A program made the translations under genes and the position numbers. A stretch of DNA of 64,000 bases, taken from the NCBI GenBank assembly GCA_013398055.1, contig VZRS01000313.1, positions 152,213 to 216,212 on the forward strand, given 5' to 3'. This document shows positions 11,705-22,800 of this stretch, one piece after another. The stretch is from Ifrita kowaldi. Lineage: Eukaryota; Chordata; Aves; Passeriformes; Cinclosomatidae. Numbering within the stretch: the stretch's first letter is position 1; each line of letters begins with the position of its first letter. The notes beneath the pieces are model-generated. The model saw nothing but the letters and a program-made list of their open reading frames with translations, did not search any database and was not told the DNA's origin.

Positions 11705-12645
11705 ATAATGTATGAGCTCCCTCTGCTGCTTTATACAAAGAAATTAATCAAGAAAATTGCTTGCAAAGCTGAGAGCATTTTATTCATATCTTGCTGATAA
11801 TGCTGTATGCACAAGTAGTACTAAAAATAAGTGTGTATTATGCTTGCAAAGCACCATCCAAACATTAAATAATTAAATAAACAAAAGAATCTGTGTTGGC
11901 TTTTTTGACTCACAAAATATTCCAAATATATCTGTTTTTATTGAATAAAACATCAACATTTTAAGTAAGGGAATGTTTTCTGACTTCCGAAAAGGTATCA
12001 GTAAAATCAGTGAAAGCTCTATTGAGAGGTAAGATACATTAAATATAGCTAGGCTTTTTTCTCTTCTTAAAGGGAATAAATAATTTTTAAATGTTTAGCA
12101 GTGATATATTATTGTGTTACAAATTTTATGATGTCTTTTACACTTTATTAAACAAGCTTTATATAGTTACACAATATGACATAAGCTACTCCTGAAGCTT
12201 ACCTGAACTTCTAAGTCCCATAGAAAAAAAGACCAGATTACTTTAGTGATGAAAACAGACCCGTGCAGAAGAATATTGTTCTAAAGACTTTAAAAAGCTC
12301 TAAAATATATTTTTGTCTTTCTTTTCTCTTCTTTCTAATCCTTCTGCTTTTAAAATGGTGCAAGAGCACTATCTGAAATACTTTATTATTGTATGCATTG
12401 GAAAGATAATTTTGATAAATTGACTTGCAAACAGGTTATTTCCTGAAGGGGTGAAATCAAAAATGCAGTTCTATGAATATATTCGAAGAAAAAGTTAGAT
12501 CTGGATGAAAATTTTCAGTCAATTTTTCATCCTGAAAATATAGATTTAGTTAAACAGGAAAAAAAAGATGTATTTCTATCAGTTCAAAGACCTGAATGAC
12601 TTTTTTGAAAGTTTGAATGACTTTTGAAAGATTTTTTTTGACATT
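11705..12645. other. AT-rich spacer
   Basis: Strongly AT-rich with many TAAT/ATTTA motifs and a CT-rich stretch near 12310-12345. No long open frame and no clear repeat. Regulatory content is possible but unsupported. Confidence 0.4.
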
Positions 12646-12647
12646 TT

Positions 12648-12712
12648 GAATTGCAGAATAATAGACTGAAGATACCCCTGAAGTCATCTGATCCCTGCCC
12701 GAATTGAGTGTC
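12648..12712 (-). repeat. Old CR1-like LINE 3' end fragment
   Basis: 'agaataatagactgaagata' followed by 'cccctgaagtcatctgatcc' matches the antisense CR1 3' end pattern (agaatnatag...ggaaggnaccc...gtcatct...tcc) with considerable divergence, so it would be an old copy on the minus strand. The distal boundary is unclear. Confidence 0.5.
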
Positions 12713-12759
12713 TCAATATTGCTCAAGTGGATGCTTTTCTCTAAAAATGTACTTTAGTT

Positions 12760-12776
12760 AAAAAAAAAAAAAAAAA
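12760..12776. repeat. Poly-A run of 17
   Basis: An uninterrupted A run. No duplicated target sites or gene-derived sequence precede it, so there is no case for a processed pseudogene. Confidence 0.9.
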
Positions 12777-13084
12777 GGAAAAGATATGCAAAAAAAGCTC
12801 CCAAAGTACATGAACATTTTGAATCACACCAGATACTAAAGGTGACACAAAGCAATGCTTGACTTTGCCTTACAATCTACTAAGAATTAAAAATATTTAA
12901 CCAAAAAAATGAAAGAAAAATTTATTGTCAGAACTGTTCATGGACAATCATATTGCATGTGCAGGGGCTGCTTGATCTCAACTGAGAATGAAAGACACTG
13001 AGAGCCAAATAGAAGAAATCTTTTGCTGGGATTGCACCAACCAGATAGGCTGAGCCAAACACCCAGTGGAGCTTCCTGCATATT

Positions 13085-13498
13085 ACAGAATCACAGAATC
13101 ACCAAGGTTGGAAAAGACCTCCAAGATCATCAAGTTCAACCTTTGATTGATCACCACATTGCCAGCATTCTGTGCCATGTCCAGTCATTTCTGGAACACT
13201 TCTAGGGATGGTGACTCTACCACCTCCTTGAGCAGTCTGTTCCAATGCTTAACGACCCTTTTCATGAAGAGCTTCTTCCTGATGTCCAGCCTGAATCTTC
13301 CCTGGTGCAGCTTGAGCCCATCTCTCATCCTGTCACTGGTTGCCTAGGAGAAGAGACTGACCCCGATGTTGCCACATCCTCCTTTCAAGTAGTCTTAGAG
13401 AGTGGTAACATCCCCCTGAGCCTCCTTTTCTGCAGGTTAAACAACCCCAGCTCCTTCAGCTGCTCCTCATAGGACTTACTCTCTAGATCCTTCACCAG
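13085..13498 (-). repeat. CR1 LINE, 3' portion, antisense
   Basis: This is the clearest transposable element in the window. It starts with the CR1 tail signature 'acagaatcacagaatcacca' and continues through recognisable CR1 3' blocks: ggttggaaaagacctccaag, 'ctggaacacttctagggatg', 'cagtctgttccaatgctta', 'ttcttcctgatgtccagcct', 'ctgcaggttaaacaacccca' and 'cagctgctcctcataggact'. CR1 is the dominant non-LTR retrotransposon of birds, and copies are almost always 5'-truncated as here (about 0.4 kb). The orientation puts the element on the minus strand. It carries no intact coding region; the open frames in it are incidental. Confidence 0.92.
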
Positions 13499-13555
13499 AA
13501 AGGCAATGAAGCTAGTGAAGAGTAGAGAGTCTTTTAAGGAGCAGCTGGGAGAGCA
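13499..13555 (+). repeat. Inverted CR1 fragment joined head-to-head to the main copy
   Basis: Right after the antisense copy stops at 'ccttcaccag', the sequence continues 'aaaggcaatgaagctagtga' and then 'cttttaaggagcagctggga', which is CR1 in sense orientation. Its reverse complement re-reads the preceding 50 or so bases (agctgctcct...actctct...cttcac) with mismatches, and extends beyond them with the usual CR1 'agcttcattgccttt' block. The result is an inverted overlap of about 50 bp. LINE 5' inversion (twin priming) or nested insertion of a second CR1 could produce it. Confidence 0.65.
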
Positions 13556-13559
13556 CGAA

Positions 13560-14598
13560 TCTGCAAGAACTGTAAAAGATAATAAACTTCAGTAATTTCA
13601 GGTTTTCAGAAAATTGTCATTGCTTTGACTACTTCTGCATTTTAACTTACAAGGACTGATCATTTCCTTGCCTTTTGAATACTTGTCTATCTATGATTCT
13701 CGCAACATCTTTGCTTAACAATTATTTGCTGCATGGTCCCTGTATGGGTTGAGTGGGACTACCACCCTTTCCTCAACTTTCACTCCATATACGTCAACTG
13801 TTGCACCACAGACCTGTAACTGAAAGGCAGTTTGTTGCAGCCACTTCTAGTGTGTGCGGCTGTTTTCTCATTTGTCATAACTTTTTAAACATCTATAACT
13901 TGTTTCTCTATGTGTATACAAATTGATCCCAAACTAGACTAAGCATGTAGCTATCTGTATTTTTTCCACCATTAGCGACTTAGCAAGGAAAAGAGGCATT
14001 TGATGTCCTCCTGTTTTTGTCAAGGCTTGCTTCTGTGATACTATCAGAAAACAATATTTCTATCTGATTAAATGTTGAGCTGGGATTTCAAGCTTTGCTA
14101 AATAACAGGTGTAACAGAGTCCTCCTTAATTGCTGTGTATGTTACTGGACCAAATTGCTCAGGACAGTAACTATCGAGTAGCTGCATTGAAAATGAGTGC
14201 ACCTCTCACAAAAACTGAGCTTTAATAAGCCATCCTTATTTGTCCACATTTGCCAGCCCTTTGTACCATGGCAATCTCTCTGTAAACACTTCTGATAACC
14301 AAATTTGGGTCTAATAAATACACTACTCACTGATGGAGCTATAATTATCCGATCTGCAGGCTTTGCACATATCGGAGTTGTTGAATCAGATATTCTAACA
14401 CAGGCCCTGATGTCTCTTCTGGCAACTTCACCACCTCAGTAGTTTGTGTTTTTCAGTTTTAAATTGGTAACGTTAAATGTCTTTAATAGGTTATTACTGG
14501 AATCCTTTACACGACAGAGATGTAGTGAATACAAATAGAGTACTTGACAAATCACAGACTGTAATGGTTGGCAGATCCCATTGGCAATTTAGTAATGT
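13560..14598. other. Non-coding spacer
   Basis: No gene. No repeat is supported beyond the flanking CR1 pieces. Confidence 0.4.
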
Positions 14599-14601
14599 GC
14601 T

Positions 14602-14655
14602 CAGGATCACAGATATTAGAGTTGGAAAAGACACATTAGGTGAAATCCTAGGTTG
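14602..14655 (-). repeat. Probable CR1 3' end fragment
   Basis: 'aggatcacagatattagagt' then 'tggaaaagacacattagg' follows the antisense CR1 tail pattern (atcacagaat...gttggaaaagac). It is short and diverged; the identification rests on about 40 nt. Confidence 0.4.
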
Positions 14656-15149
14656 AATGAAGAAAATGGCAGATTTTCTGTTGAGTTCAATGGGACCAGT
14701 TGCATTTATAGTGTTGCATTATATCCCCTTCCAGTACTGATCATAGCAATCCAGCCTCTCTGCAGTTCTACAGGGAGCTCCTTGAATCCAAGCACTGAGG
14801 CTTGGTAGGAAAGTATGTAGCTATAGGCTTTATTTATTTCTGTATTCATTTACCACTGGCCAAATTCCCAAGGCCGTATCTCTGGGCTTATTCAAAATTT
14901 ACTAAATTTCTTCTTGTTGTATAATCCTGGTCAGGAACCCGAGGGCATGTACCTGGGACATTACACAGAACAGCTTGAAGTGCCTGAAAACTCTCACAAG
15001 ATCCAGAAAGACTTCTGCTGAGCTTCCCACATGTTTGCAGCAAGCACAGCAGGCTTATTTAATGTTATGTGTTGGAGCTATGGGCTCCTTCTTAAACCTT
15101 GAGTCTTGAATTTTCCACTGTCATCAGAAATATAAATGACCCCATTAAA

Positions 15150-15965
15150 GAAGCAACTGAGTATGCCTCCCATAACAAGGTTCCCTCAGGTGGCAAACAG
15201 GCAGGAGGCTACCAAGGAAAGGTGACGCAAGACACTGGATCTGGGAGAGGACCAGTGCTGCGCCTTCGCCAAGTGCCCGCTGCAGATCCAAGGACCTATG
15301 AAGTCCCAGTCCGCGGTTGGCAACCCTCAGGAGGGGCTGTAGAGCCACCACCAAACACCAACAGTCCCAGGAGCAATGACAGGCCCAAATGCGAGCAGCT
15401 ATATCCAGGTGTGCACACCGAAGATGAGAAGACAGAGAGGGGTCTCTTGTATGGGTTCTGAAGCCTTTGATCCAGCAGAAGGTCCAGTAACAAAAGATGT
15501 TTACAGGGCAGCGTCCAGGGGTTTTACAGGGGTGCAATTAACCAATCAGGTTTAGGCAAAGGGGAAGGGAGAGTACAAACAGACCAACCAGAGACAGGAT
15601 GGGAGGAGCAGTGAGGAGGGAACAATGGAGTATCGAGCAACAGAGAACTTTCTAGAACTTATACATATTCAGTAGGGTGATGCATGTTCAAGAGGTCATC
15701 CATAAAACAGGGCGGGGAAATGATGAACCAATTGTAACTGAGCGGTTAACACAAGGGTCTGTGGGTTCTCACCTTAACCATCAAGGGAGAAATCAAACCT
15801 CTGAGCCGGCCCACCATGAGTTTAATGCTGTGGTTCAGCCCTGTGGCTCGCCAACAACTGGGGCAGCAGCAGCCACCACCGCAACAGAAAGGAGGCAGTT
15901 TGTGCGGAGGGTCAGGGTTACAAGAGCAGTGCAGGGCACTCCACTATTCTATACCAGATGCATAA
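15150..15965 (-). mobile_element. Candidate endogenous retroviral LTR with leader
   Basis: A GC-richer block that stands out from its flanks. Read on the minus strand it has the look of an LTR. A U3-like segment comes first, followed by inverted-CCAAT type boxes (ctctggttggtctg, then cctgattggttaattg at about 15535-15550) and a weak TATA-like 'cctgtaaaacc' (about 15520). An R/U5-like C/T-rich stretch (gacccctctctgtctt at about 15430-15445) and a G-rich leader-like region near 15300-15330 complete it. I could not define paired TG...CA ends or a target-site duplication, and no gag/pol/env frame is visible, so at most this is a solitary LTR with some leader. A GC-rich exon or promoter is the alternative. 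Confidence 0.38.
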
Positions 15966-15969
15966 TTTA

Positions 15970-18900
15970 GAACACCTTAAACTCATTTGCTCTCAGGTTG
16001 TCCTAAATATTTCTCGGGTCCATTCCAAAAGTTGAGGTTCCAGATCAATAAAGTGGGAATGTGACTTCAATGCACTTTTGTACTTGTGGTCATAATGAAC
16101 ATAAACTAAGATTTGAGTCCTTGGGGTGGTTGCACGGTTTCACTGTCATTTCTCAAGGCTTCAAGCTTCTGTTCTGCTAAATGGAAATTAGAGGCCAGTC
16201 TCCAGATATGAGCCCTTGAGAAGAAAAGCTACTAACAGCTGCAAAACTTTACCTGGCATGTAAGTAGTGCACTAATGTATTCTGCTGATAAAATCCCATG
16301 GTCATGCATTGTTTCAAATCCTTCCACTGACTTGCAGGCAGTAACTGAAAAGCAAAAATTCAAGGTGATCATTGCCTCAATAAAAACCTTTCAAAGCCAA
16401 GTGTAAATGAATGCTGTAAATTGCACATTTTTTCCCCTGTGCATCTCACAGATCTGAACTCCAAGGATCAATCAGTTGCACACAGGAGTCATGACCCTGC
16501 TCTCATTGCTCTAAGGAACTGTTGTCTCACTGCATGCTATGACCCTTGGCATGAACCTGGTAATATTACTACTTGTGGGTCTATCAACAGCAAGCCCTCT
16601 GTGGTCCCAATGTGCTTAGGAAAACTTAATTCCTCTTGTTCCAAATGTAGGGATTTCTTTTGTGCCAATTACCCTTTGACACTGCTATTCAAGCTTACTT
16701 TTCCACACGCTGGTCTCCTAAACACTACTCCCTTCACAGGGACATAGGCTGGCAATAGCAAGGAAAACTAGTGCAAAAATGTTTTCTTTTGATGTTCTGA
16801 TTTTTGGGTGGTTGCTAAATGTGTGTCACTGCCTTTTAAGAAGCTTTGCATACTGGTTGGATAGCTGACTTCAGTTTTCTTGTAGGCTTAGCAGACAGGT
16901 TGTAAATGCTTTGTGGTCCTCCTGGTAAGTGTTAGATCTTGGTATGAACCTAAGGGTGAAATCAGATTTCTAAAAATCTCTATTCAAGTGTGCGTTAGGT
17001 TTGACTGCCTGGGTGGTCAGTCACAGTCTCAAAGAAACCTTCTCTGGGGCTATACTAGCATTGGAAATACATATTTCAGTAATTTCCACATTCTTGAACC
17101 AAAGTCATTTCCTATGACATGGAGGTGAGTCCTGATCAAGCCTGATCAGGTGCTGCAGCAGCAGCACTGTTAATGCCCACAGTTGCTCTGCTTGCTGTCT
17201 CCATAGAAGGAGCATCTGAGTGGTGCATGTATGTCTGTTAGCAACCATTTACATGTGAGCTATCCATCGGGGGCTGGGAAGAGAAAATTTGGTACAGAAC
17301 ACGCCAGAGCACAAGGGTATGCTTGGCCTTCTCCACTAGCTTCTTCACTGGCGACTTTTGTCTACCACTCTGCTCTTTTACTGAGCAAATAAATGCCTTG
17401 GTCACTGGTTTCCAAGGTAAGGTGCTGGTACCTTTTCCAGCTGAGTGGCAGGTTGCCCCACCAGCGGGCAGCCAGGCAGCACAGTTTAGGCTGTCTGTTT
17501 GCCAGGTGAGCAGGCTGGTGGCCCTGGCATACAGCAGGATGCAAGAGACCTGAAGGAAAGGAAGCACAACTGATGGCAGCTGATAGTTTGACAGCCTGGA
17601 GGTCTTTCACAGGCTCATGCAAAGCACAAATGCCACTTCTGGGTCTTGAGAAGGGCAGAGTGAGCTTAAAAAGGATGAAGGCTGACATTGCAAGGAGTGT
17701 TGTTGGGGTAGACTGGGCTCTCTTCCTGGTCACTGATCTGCTCAGGGGCTTTCAGGAATGCACTACCCTGTGCTTAGCCACAATTTCTGCACTTTGCTGT
17801 AACTTGCAGAGCTAGACTGTGCTCCTTGGGGCAAGGCTTGTGCTGCCTGTCCATCTTCTCAGCAGGGCTCCTTAGGTTGTGCTCAGCCTAGCTCCTGACA
17901 CACCACCCTGGCTGCTCCTCACCCTGGAGGGGAGCAGGGATGCTCCTGTGCAGCTGTGAGGAGCCCACAGCCAGACCTCAGCTGCCACTGCATGTGAAGC
18001 AAGCTGCATGTTTTGTCTCATATTGGGGGCTGCAGTTGGGAACAGCCACCGTGCAAATAAGTAACTGCTCCCCTGCCTCTTCAGCAGCTAAAATGGTAAT
18101 GAGGTGCCTTCTTGGACAGATGAAGGCAAATGGAGGAGTCAGCTGCAGTAGTTAACAGCAGGCAGGATCTGCTTCTCTAGTGCCTGTCATTCCTTTGCCC
18201 AAAGACCACAAGGATGGACTGTGGTGCAGTTCATCTGGCCTGAAGCTTTCTGTTTTAGAAAGACAAAAAGTTTCACTGTCTGCTTTTTCTATTCCTCTGG
18301 TCATTCTGTGAAAATTAATGTTTCTCTTGCTGTTGTTGTTGGCGTTCTTAACAGACAGTCAGCAGCTTGGGAACTGGTGATCTGCCAAAGCAGTCACCCC
18401 ACACTGCAAGGTGAGGGCTGTCCACCCTGGCTATAGATTGGACAGTCTTTGAAAGGGAATGGAAGTGGATCAGGGAAAGGGTACGGGGGAATGAATGGAA
18501 GTGCATGAGGATTGTAGCATCAGGTTCACTCTTCAGGGTTACATTGGATAGTCTTTTTTATTGTGATGTTTTCTGCTTCCTTCTCCCCATGGAGAGTTTC
18601 AGTCATGTCCCATGGGGGTGCTCAAAGAAGTAACAGTAAATTTCCTTCCCTTAACAAGTGGCACTGGTGAAACTGTGCTCCCATTGCTGGCTGATTTAGT
18701 GAAGAAACTGTTGTCTTGGTCTTAGTTTACTGCCAAATCCTATTGTGGGCACACAGCAAAAAGGAAAGTTTTTTATATACATACTCTATGTATTGTAGAT
18801 GGCAGTATTTTTTGCTCAGAGAACTCTTTGCCTAAGCTGAAACAAAGAATGGGGATACCCCCAACCCCAAGGAAGAGAGCTTTGGAAAGTTACATGCAAA

Positions 18901-18985
18901 GGAAAAAGAGATATACAGCCCATCCACTGAATTTGTATGGACTGGGTTTTCTCTGACATGCTAACTAATGGCACTGAAGTTTTAG
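15970..18985. other. Non-coding spacer, GC-richer at 17.1-18.2 kb
   Basis: No repeat is recognised. At 17.2-18.2 kb the composition becomes more GC-rich and open frames of 70-123 codons overlap on both strands (for example 17362-17733 minus and 17323-17553 plus). None has a start, splice context or composition that supports coding. A short palindromic 'cctgatcagg' lies near 17140-17149, followed by gtgctgcagcagcagcac. Confidence 0.4.
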
Positions 18986-18989
18986 TGGC

Positions 18990-19010
18990 TTTTGATCTTT
19001 GATCTTTGAT
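18990..19010. repeat. TTTGATC heptamer repeat, about three copies
   Basis: 'ttttgatctttgatctttga' is a short direct tandem array of a 7-nt unit. Confidence 0.8.
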
Positions 19011-19054
19011 ACTGATTATAGCAATTTATTTTAAAAGGCCTGACTTGGGTCATC

Positions 19055-19102
19055 TATTATTATTATTATAGTAGGTTTATAGTAGGTTTATAGTAGGTTT
19101 AG
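19055..19102. repeat. TAT microsatellite followed by three 11-nt units
   Basis: A TTA/TAT triplet run (ctattattattattata) leads into three nearly identical units of tagtaggttta. The two arrays probably arose together by replication slippage. Confidence 0.8.
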
Positions 19103-19109
19103 TGTTTTT

Positions 19110-19835
19110 GTTTGAGCAGCTCAGCTAATTTTAGGTGGAAAAGGCCTAATTCTCCTGTGGTTAGTACTTTGGGTAGTCACTTCCTGAAGAGCTTCCTCTC
19201 TTGACGGCTCCCTTTGGGCACTTATTTCCAGTGAGTTAAGGTGGGCTTTTGGGTCAGAGCTTAGAGAGCTGTGAGCAGGAGAGAATCAGGGATGATGTAT
19301 TTTTCTCACTCTCTCTATCTCTTTGCTTCTTTATTTCTGGAAAATCAAATATAACAGTTTAATCAAAAAGGAAGTGGGAAACAATGTAAAAATACTGTCT
19401 AGCTTTTGCGCAAATAAAGAATAAATGAAATAGAAGCATATTCATCAAAATCCGAGTCAATGCTGAAATAAAGCTGGCCCCTGTTGGTATATGCAACATA
19501 AAAGGAAAAGAAAGATACGTAGGGAGCAAAGCACTTATGAAAAGGATTTTATTTTGGTGAAATAACTGTTTTTCAGAATATAATAGCAGTAACACAGTCT
19601 ATGCATAAATGTTACAAGGGGGAAACTTCGGCTTTAAATTAGATATTTTCCCTTCTATGCAAAAAGAATAGCAGAGAATGGCTTTGGACACTGTTTCGGA
19701 CTGGGAATTACAACCTGGGTAATTTAGAGGGGCTGAATTACAAATATCCAGTGTGATTGATGTTAACAGGGCAGATGGGGCCTTTAAAGTCCTGGCAAGG
19801 CAGGAGGTCACGGTTGTAATAGGGTGGTGTACCGG
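19110..19835. other. Non-coding spacer
   Basis: No supported gene or repeat. Confidence 0.4.
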
Positions 19836-19837
19836 GA

Positions 19838-19877
19838 CCGGGAATCCACCCAGGGGACTGGGAACCCTCCCAGGGGC
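19838..19877. repeat. Imperfect 20-bp tandem duplication
   Basis: Two adjacent 20-nt units, ccgggaatccacccagggga and ctgggaaccctcccaggggc, agree at most positions. It is GC-rich within AT-rich surroundings. It may be a piece of an unrecognised repeat or a local duplication. Confidence 0.55.
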
Positions 19878-19879
19878 TC

Positions 19880-22800
19880 ACAGCCAACAGCCTTAAATAA
19901 AGTTCTGGTGCAGAAGGAGTACTGAAAATGCTAATAAATAAATAAATTAAAAAGAGAAAAGACATGACAAAGTAGGCTGCAAAGGAACTATCAGTAGAAA
20001 TATTTGTGTTACAGGGTCTGAGGGAAACTGCTGCCTGTCTTTTGTTTGTTGCTCTTTCTCTTAGACTTGGAAGAGCTGCTCAGGAGTTTTCCCTGTCATG
20101 GCTACAGTGTTTGGCCATATGATCTAGTGGAAAATGAGTTGGGCTTGCCTGCAGCAGCTACACAATAGCCCCTAAGAGATGACCTGATTCCCACTCAGAT
20201 CAGCTCACCTGCACCACCCTCCTAACAGAGCTCTAATACCTTAATTCACCACTGTGCCAGAAGGTACCCACTGGAGCTAGAGAGCTTTCATCCTGCTGGG
20301 TGAAAAGGTTCCATCCAAGAAGATGCAAGGACCCACCCAAGAACAGAGTCTAATAGGAGACAGTGACTTTTTGCCACACCATAGCTCAAACAGGTAGCTT
20401 GGAATGTGGTTGAGAAAACTCGATGATGACCTGTTCCATCAGATGACCAATAGATGCATCAGGATTTCTGATGGAGTACTAAGGTGCTGTCAAAGAAAGG
20501 CTTTAGGAAATTTGATTCCTTATAATTTGTTCTGGTCTTGTTCTTTAGGATTTAGAGAAGCTTTTGGGATGGAGGTGTATATTTTTTTGAATAAAAAAGT
20601 TGGGTTCACTTATGCCAATATAATTCTGCTGTGACTTTATCTATGTGATCTGAGTGAGACCTCTTGATGCCAAATGAATGATTCTGGATAATGTAAAAAT
20701 AAAGCTGTGCAGGTTAGGCCAAACTTGCCTTGCATATTGTCCAAGAGCCATAGTCCCGAGAAAAATACAACGAATGTGAAAAGCAGGAAAGAGAAGAAGC
20801 TCATCAAATTTTTCCTTTCCCTTTCCACTGATACCTTTATGACAACTGGCTTTTATGAGAAACAAAGGTCTGGAAAAATAATGGGACCCAGCTTCCTCTT
20901 GGCCTTGAGGGGAGACCTGCAAAAATTCATAGTGCATTTCACAGAAAACTTTAATCAAACCACCTTGGAGTCCTACACAGTCATTGGGGTTACAGAAGCT
21001 CCAGTTTGCTGCACTTGAGAGGAGGCCAATAAATGGATCCCATTGCAAAGTGGTTGTGGTACCCATAAAGTTTCTCACAAGAGGTTCCATTTTAAGCACA
21101 CTTCACATCCAATGAAGGCATTGCTTTTATAATGGTTTATGATGTGGCCCTTATTGGACGCAACCTTCTGGTGCCGGAGATAGATGGTCTGTTCAGTACA
21201 GGATGGAAAGTGACCTTTCTCCATATTGACCTTCTCATCCAGAAAAGGGGAGAGAGAGACAGCACCTTTTTCTGAGGATGTTGGTCAGCATGGAAGAGCA
21301 TGGAAAGAGAAGACCAGAGTGCCAAGGGAAGCAGAAAAACACGCCAATGCAATGACATCCTTATGTAGAGATTTGTCTGGTCTGAGTACCCCTTACCCCA
21401 CCCAAGAGAGGTTGTGTTGCAGCTAGTGGCTGTGGTGAGTCTCCTTACCCATACTGTCCTTGAATGTGCTCTGGCAGGCCTGCACTTCCTGACTGATTTT
21501 TTTTACCATGAGTATTGGAAAGGCAGATGTGTGGTTTGCCTCCTGGGCAGGAGAGCAACTGCCTGCAGAATGCTGTTAGCTGGGAAATTTAACTGCATAA
21601 ACTGAAGTGCTGTGAGTGATGATTTTAGAATTGGCATGTTCTCCTTTCAACTTATAAACCTATTTTGATATTTATATAGAGCCATAAAATATAGCAGAAA
21701 TGTTTTAATATATTTACGTTCATAGGACAGCTACATATATCCTAAAGCCAAAGCTGTTATTTTTGTTTTCTTTACTTGTTGTCCAGTAATATTTAAATTA
21801 TTGATCTCATCCACTCAGGCTTAGTAAATCTTGCATTCACATGTACCTTTTTAATGACTGAAATAGTGATTTTTTTGAGTCCGTGGATAATAACGTTAAT
21901 AGGCATACAGTACTGAAAAACTGCTTTAACCCACCTACCAAACAAATATGTCTGCCATGATGCTGTCATGGTTACCTTTGATGCAAAATCACCGTCTTAT
22001 TGTTCAAGAAAGGAAGGGCAATGTTGTCTGGAAAGAAGGGTTCAGATGACAATGACATTGATTTCTAAGATGAGGTTCTACTGTTATCTCTGCTGCTTTT
22101 ACTTTCTTGGAGCTGTTAAGATTCAGCCAAGGGAAGAAATGGAAAAAAAATGTGGCTTATAGAGTAAAGTGTGTTCCTCATTTATCTGGCAGAGAAATAA
22201 AGAATGAGAGGGGAGGACCCTCAGAGATTCTGATGTATTTGCTAAGAAAGAGACAGACGGAGGTAGAGTGAGTGGAAAGTTTTGATGAAGTTGGAGGGAC
22301 TGAATAAAGGAAGTTCCATTCAGAGTGGGAAATGTGGTCTTCAACATCACCACCAGTTTGGCTCCAAGTCAAATTAAATAATAGATGTTTTCCTTGACCT
22401 CGTGCTACTTTCACAGTGTGTTACATGATATGTTCAAAAATTAAACTACCTCTTAATAATACTCCTTACTTTGGTGTTATTATTGGAGTACCACATATGG
22501 CCTAATCTTCCAGGCTTCACTTGGACAAAACTGTCAGTGTTTTCAGAGCAGGTTCCGCCAAAATATCCAAGGAAAGCTTGTGAACACAGTCTCATTTCAG
22601 AGCAGTACTACACATTCCCAACCCTCACTGAAATGGTAGCTGAAATAGGTTGGAAATACCACAACAGAAGTGTTTGGACATACATCAGCATTGTTTGTTT
22701 TCATCAGTCTGGAAATACTACAAGATTGTCTGGACACAGCAAAAGAAGAGTGAATCTGTCCAATGGGAAAGAATGGACTTTAGGTTAAGCTGGAAGACAC

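Noticed and set aside
13023..13472. Open frames inside the CR1 copy as genes
   Set aside because: They are antisense or out of frame to the LINE, which here contains only its 3' end.
17238..17733. 109- and 123-codon minus-strand frames
   Set aside because: They overlap each other and a plus-strand frame, no splice or domain evidence; explained by slightly higher GC.
20641..21099. 152-codon minus-strand frame
   Set aside because: No recognisable motif, opposed by a 103-codon plus frame; no transcript context.
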